Assembly (NCBI RefSeq): GCF_905404315.1 | Contig: NC_066269.1 | Location: 10,052,501-10,116,500 of the forward strand | Length of the DNA stretch: 64,000 nucleotides | DNA from: Leptidea sinapis | Lineage: Eukaryota > Arthropoda > Insecta > Lepidoptera > Pieridae | Direction of reading: 5' to 3' | Shown: in pieces, positions 61,423 through 64,000 of the stretch | Position numbering within the stretch: the stretch's first letter is position 1 | Layout of the letters: each line of letters begins with the position of its first letter | Made by a program: the position numbers and the translations under genes | The notes under the pieces: generated by a model | Database searches by the model: none | What the model was told of the DNA's origin: nothing | The model's input: the letters and a program-made list of their open reading frames with translations, nothing else

Positions 61423-62125
61423 GTTGCGCGTATATAGTGCTACTTCTATTAATTTATTCACTACGGTGTCCTAACATTATTTTGTTAATTTAAAAAAAAT
61501 TTTTGAAAGATATACCACCTCTATCGTAAAAAAATACAAAGAAATCAATTGCAATATTTTTATTTTGAGGCGTTTGGCAAAATAGTCACAATTCTAGTAC
61601 AACTCTGAAAGAGCGGCGTCATTCACAGCACGAATCTATCATAAATCACATTTTTGTTAACAATAACCAAGCTTGTTTACCTAGCAACTCGTAACATGAA
61701 CCGCATAATGATACCTCGAGTATTGTAAACACAAGTGGGTATAACGTTTTAAATAGCTGGCGCCGGGTTCGGCGCCAAAACAGCTCAGCAAGTAGCTTCT
61801 GTGGGCGCGCGGGACTTGTTAGCGAAACACAAATAGTTTTGGACACTACTGATTGGCTGCAGAAAATAATAACAACCTGATAATTGGTGACAAATTTTGA
61901 TGTGTCATTTGCGCATTAGCTAGTAGTATAGCATTCAAAATAGAATTGCCAATAGTGGCTGACTGTTTACGACTTGTCTATCAAAATCGGTTACAGTAAC
62001 TTGATTCGCTTGCCTTTTCTATCTTATTTGATCTGTAGTTGTCTTTAAATACGCGTTTATTTTGAAGGTAACCATATCTATATATTGGTATATATTGGAT
62101 CCTCGACAATTCGAGCTGATAATTG
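61423..62125. other. No gene seen
   Basis: AT-rich with one GC-richer patch near 61755-61820 (GCGCCGGGTTCGGCGCC, itself a short inverted repeat). No convincing coding region. Confidence 0.4.
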
Positions 62126-62129
62126 AGGG

Positions 62130-62400
62130 TGCCAGACAAGAGATATGTAGCCGGAACTGCGTTGTAGAGCGCTAGAAAGTGGTCCGGCTTGAAGTATTGC
62201 CGTTCACAATAAAAATTGAAAAGGATTTTTAATAAGCATCTGATTTTTTTTTCACAACCACTTTATGGGACCAATTACCGGCTGCAGTTTTACCGAACCG
62301 ATACGACTAAGAGTCCTTCAACTTAAAGGCCGGTAACGCTGGTGTTGCAGATGTCCATGGGCGGTTGCCTTACCATTTAACCCCTCTTATATAAAAAAAC
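62130..62400 (+). mobile_element. Family B LINE remnants
   Basis: GTAGAGCGCTAGAAAGTGGT CCGGCTTGAAG (antisense piece), then CCAATTACCGGCTGCAGTTT TACCGAACCG and GATGTCCATGGGCGGTTGCC (sense tail), as in 44965-45240. Confidence 0.5.
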
Positions 62401-62599
62401 ATCATGATATCAAACTCTTTAAACCAAATACATATAATATTCAAAAAAATTTGTAAAATGAAGCTCCAAACTCATATTACATAAAGATCTTTTTGCCCAT
62501 AAACCTAACGGGGGTTTTTCTTGTAATCGAGTTATTGAAAAATGATTTGAATATTCTACTTTTATTGTATTTTGGTTTGAGCTGATGGTGTTGTTAATA

Positions 62600-63080
62600 A
62601 AACTATATTAATTAACTAGTTGACCCGACAGACGTTGTTCTGTATATAATAAATAAAAAAAATATTTTTATTAATTTTAGTTTGTGACAAAACTTAAGAT
62701 TAATCAATCTACATAAAAATAATGTGATAGATAATTAACAATTGTAGTAAATCTACCAACTATAGTTAGCTAAAATTAAGTTTATAAAAATAAATAACTT
62801 TCTCAGGAGGTCAAAAGACCTCCTGAGAAAGTTATAAAAATTGTAATTAGTTATTCATTATAAGCTATTCTTTCAATTTGATTTCTGAACGACGGGGGAC
62901 ACTTTAAAAGAAAAACAAAATTGTTGTGTTTTTTTTTATTCCGAGTATTTTCATATTTAACCTTTTAAACCTTCTCTGGACTTCGACAAATAATTCAAGA
63001 CCAAAATTAGCTAAATCAGTCCAGCCGTTCCCGAGTTTTAGCGAGACTAACGAACAGCAATTCATTTTTATATATATAGA
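62600..63080. mobile_element. RTE/SINE-type repeat containing a perfect hairpin
   Basis: Begins GACCCGACAGACGTTGTTCT and ends CCGTTCCCGAGTTTTAGCGA GACTAACG plus ATATATATAGA, typical lepidopteran RTE-derived ends. Confidence 0.45.
62794..62835. repeat. Perfect 19-bp hairpin, 4-nt loop
   Basis: ATAACTTTCTCAGGAGGTC and its exact reverse complement are separated by AAAA. It sits inside an RTE-type repeat. Confidence 0.9.
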
Positions 63081-63509
63081 TTAATTATTATTAAACTTCA
63101 TAATGACAACTATGACCTTTACCATCTTTGGCTCATCTAATCTGCAGTCCCCCTGTAAACGAGATCAAAGTAAACTATAATAAATATGCAAATGTAACTT
63201 TCACGCAAAAATCAAATTTACAGTTGCAATTACACGCGCTTAAAAGTCTTTTATTTAAATTTATCAATTAAAGAAAGAAATAACTAACCAAAGATATAAT
63301 ATGTCATAGTTCAATAGCAGTAAAAGACATATATTATACTGTGCTTATACAAGATTTTGAACACGTATAAACTATGCACAAAAGACTTTGGACACCATTT
63401 TGAATTCCGGAGCACTGAACTGCTTATAAAGGTGTAAGTTCAAGATTGATTTACATTATATTACACCAAAAGTACATTAAAGAAATAACTCAAGACCTTT
63501 TAGGCTATT

Positions 63510-63955
63510 TTTAGGGTTCCGTAGCCAAATGGCAAAAAACGGAACCCTTATAGATTCGTCAAGTCTTTCTGTCTGTCCGTGTATGTCACAGCCACTTTTT
63601 TCCAAAACTACAAGAACCATACTGTTGAAACTTGGTAAGTAGATGTATTCTGTGATAACATTAGTTTTCACACAAAAATAGATAAAACAATAACTTTTGG
63701 GGGTTTCCTCATTATAATACTTAGAACTGAAACTCAAAATTTTTTTTTTCATTAAAGCACGTGTTGGTTTTGTATCTATGGATAAGTCTTGTAGTCAAAA
63801 AATATATTAAGGTTTCAAATATCATTTTTTTTAAAAGTGGTTTGTAGTTTGAAAAAATTTAATATCATTTTTCTTTCCATATAACTTTTATATTATGTTA
63901 CTTCCTGGTACGGAACCCTTCATGGACGAGTCCGACTCGCACTTGGCCGCTTTTT
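63510..63955. repeat. Lepidopteran dispersed repeat (GGTTCCGTAGCC family)
   Basis: Starts AGGGTTCCGTAGCCAAATGG CAAAAAACGGAACCC and ends GGTACGGAACCCTTCATGGA CGAGTCCGACTCGCACTTGG. The GGTTCCG/CGGAACC ends are inverted. The minus-strand frame across it is a shadow. Confidence 0.55.
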
Positions 63956-64000
63956 TAGATATTACGTTTCAAAGTCAAAGACAAATAAACTTTATTTCTA

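Noticed and set aside
63900..63955. Hammerhead ribozyme suggested by GGACGAGTCCGACTC
   Set aside because: The conserved CUGAUGA and GAAA core boxes are missing; it is the end of a dispersed repeat.

Overview
The window looks like AT-rich nuclear DNA from a moth or butterfly (Lepidoptera). The evidence is short exons split by long repeat-filled introns, a CCTAA/TTAGG insect telomere-type array, tRNA-derived SINEs, and many copies of repeats typical of Lepidoptera: RTE and CR1/Jockey-like LINE tails, hAT and Tc1 elements, and fold-back repeats. There are no bacterial or viral gene blocks, operons, rRNA genes or CRISPR arrays. Exons were assembled by hand from splice signals and reading-frame phase, so they need transcript support.

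Two multi-exon host genes stand out and are transcribed towards each other. (1) Plus strand, 2178-15064: a complete 7-exon Toll-like receptor. It has a signal peptide, leucine-rich repeats, one juxtamembrane cysteine cluster, one membrane span and a TIR domain split over three exons. All phases agree and give 774 residues. The TIR and the single cysteine cluster suggest Toll-9. (2) Minus strand, 24704-58869: an 11-exon gene spread over 34 kb, with a 27-nt first coding exon and a 22-nt microexon. It encodes a 377-residue protein with a charged, probably coiled-coil N-terminal half and a compact C-terminal half. It vaguely recalls the CASC1/DNAI7 (axonemal 84-kDa) family, but that is unproven.

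Two minor coding candidates are a small intronless ORF at 49521-49781, on the plus strand inside an intron of gene 2, and an orphan coding fragment at 22144-22414 on the minus strand.

Most of the rest is repeats. 1-2177 holds SINE copies and LINE tails. Intron 1 of the Toll gene holds a decayed LINE (2593-5095). 15065-24600 is a mosaic of LINE, RTE and SINE pieces. Intron 6 of gene 2 holds a TSD-flanked hAT derivative (29122-30024), a plus-strand LINE (30431-33812) and a telomere-type array (33925-33989). Intron 7, the 10-kb gap between exons 7 and 8, contains all three of these. The adjoining intron between exons 6 and 7 holds a nearly intact minus-strand LINE (38279-42598). A Tc1-like transposon with TIRs and TA duplications lies at 59842-61420, upstream of gene 2. 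I did not find a convincing new molecular system. The most useful results are the two gene models, the nested ORF, the orphan fragment and the precisely bounded transposons.
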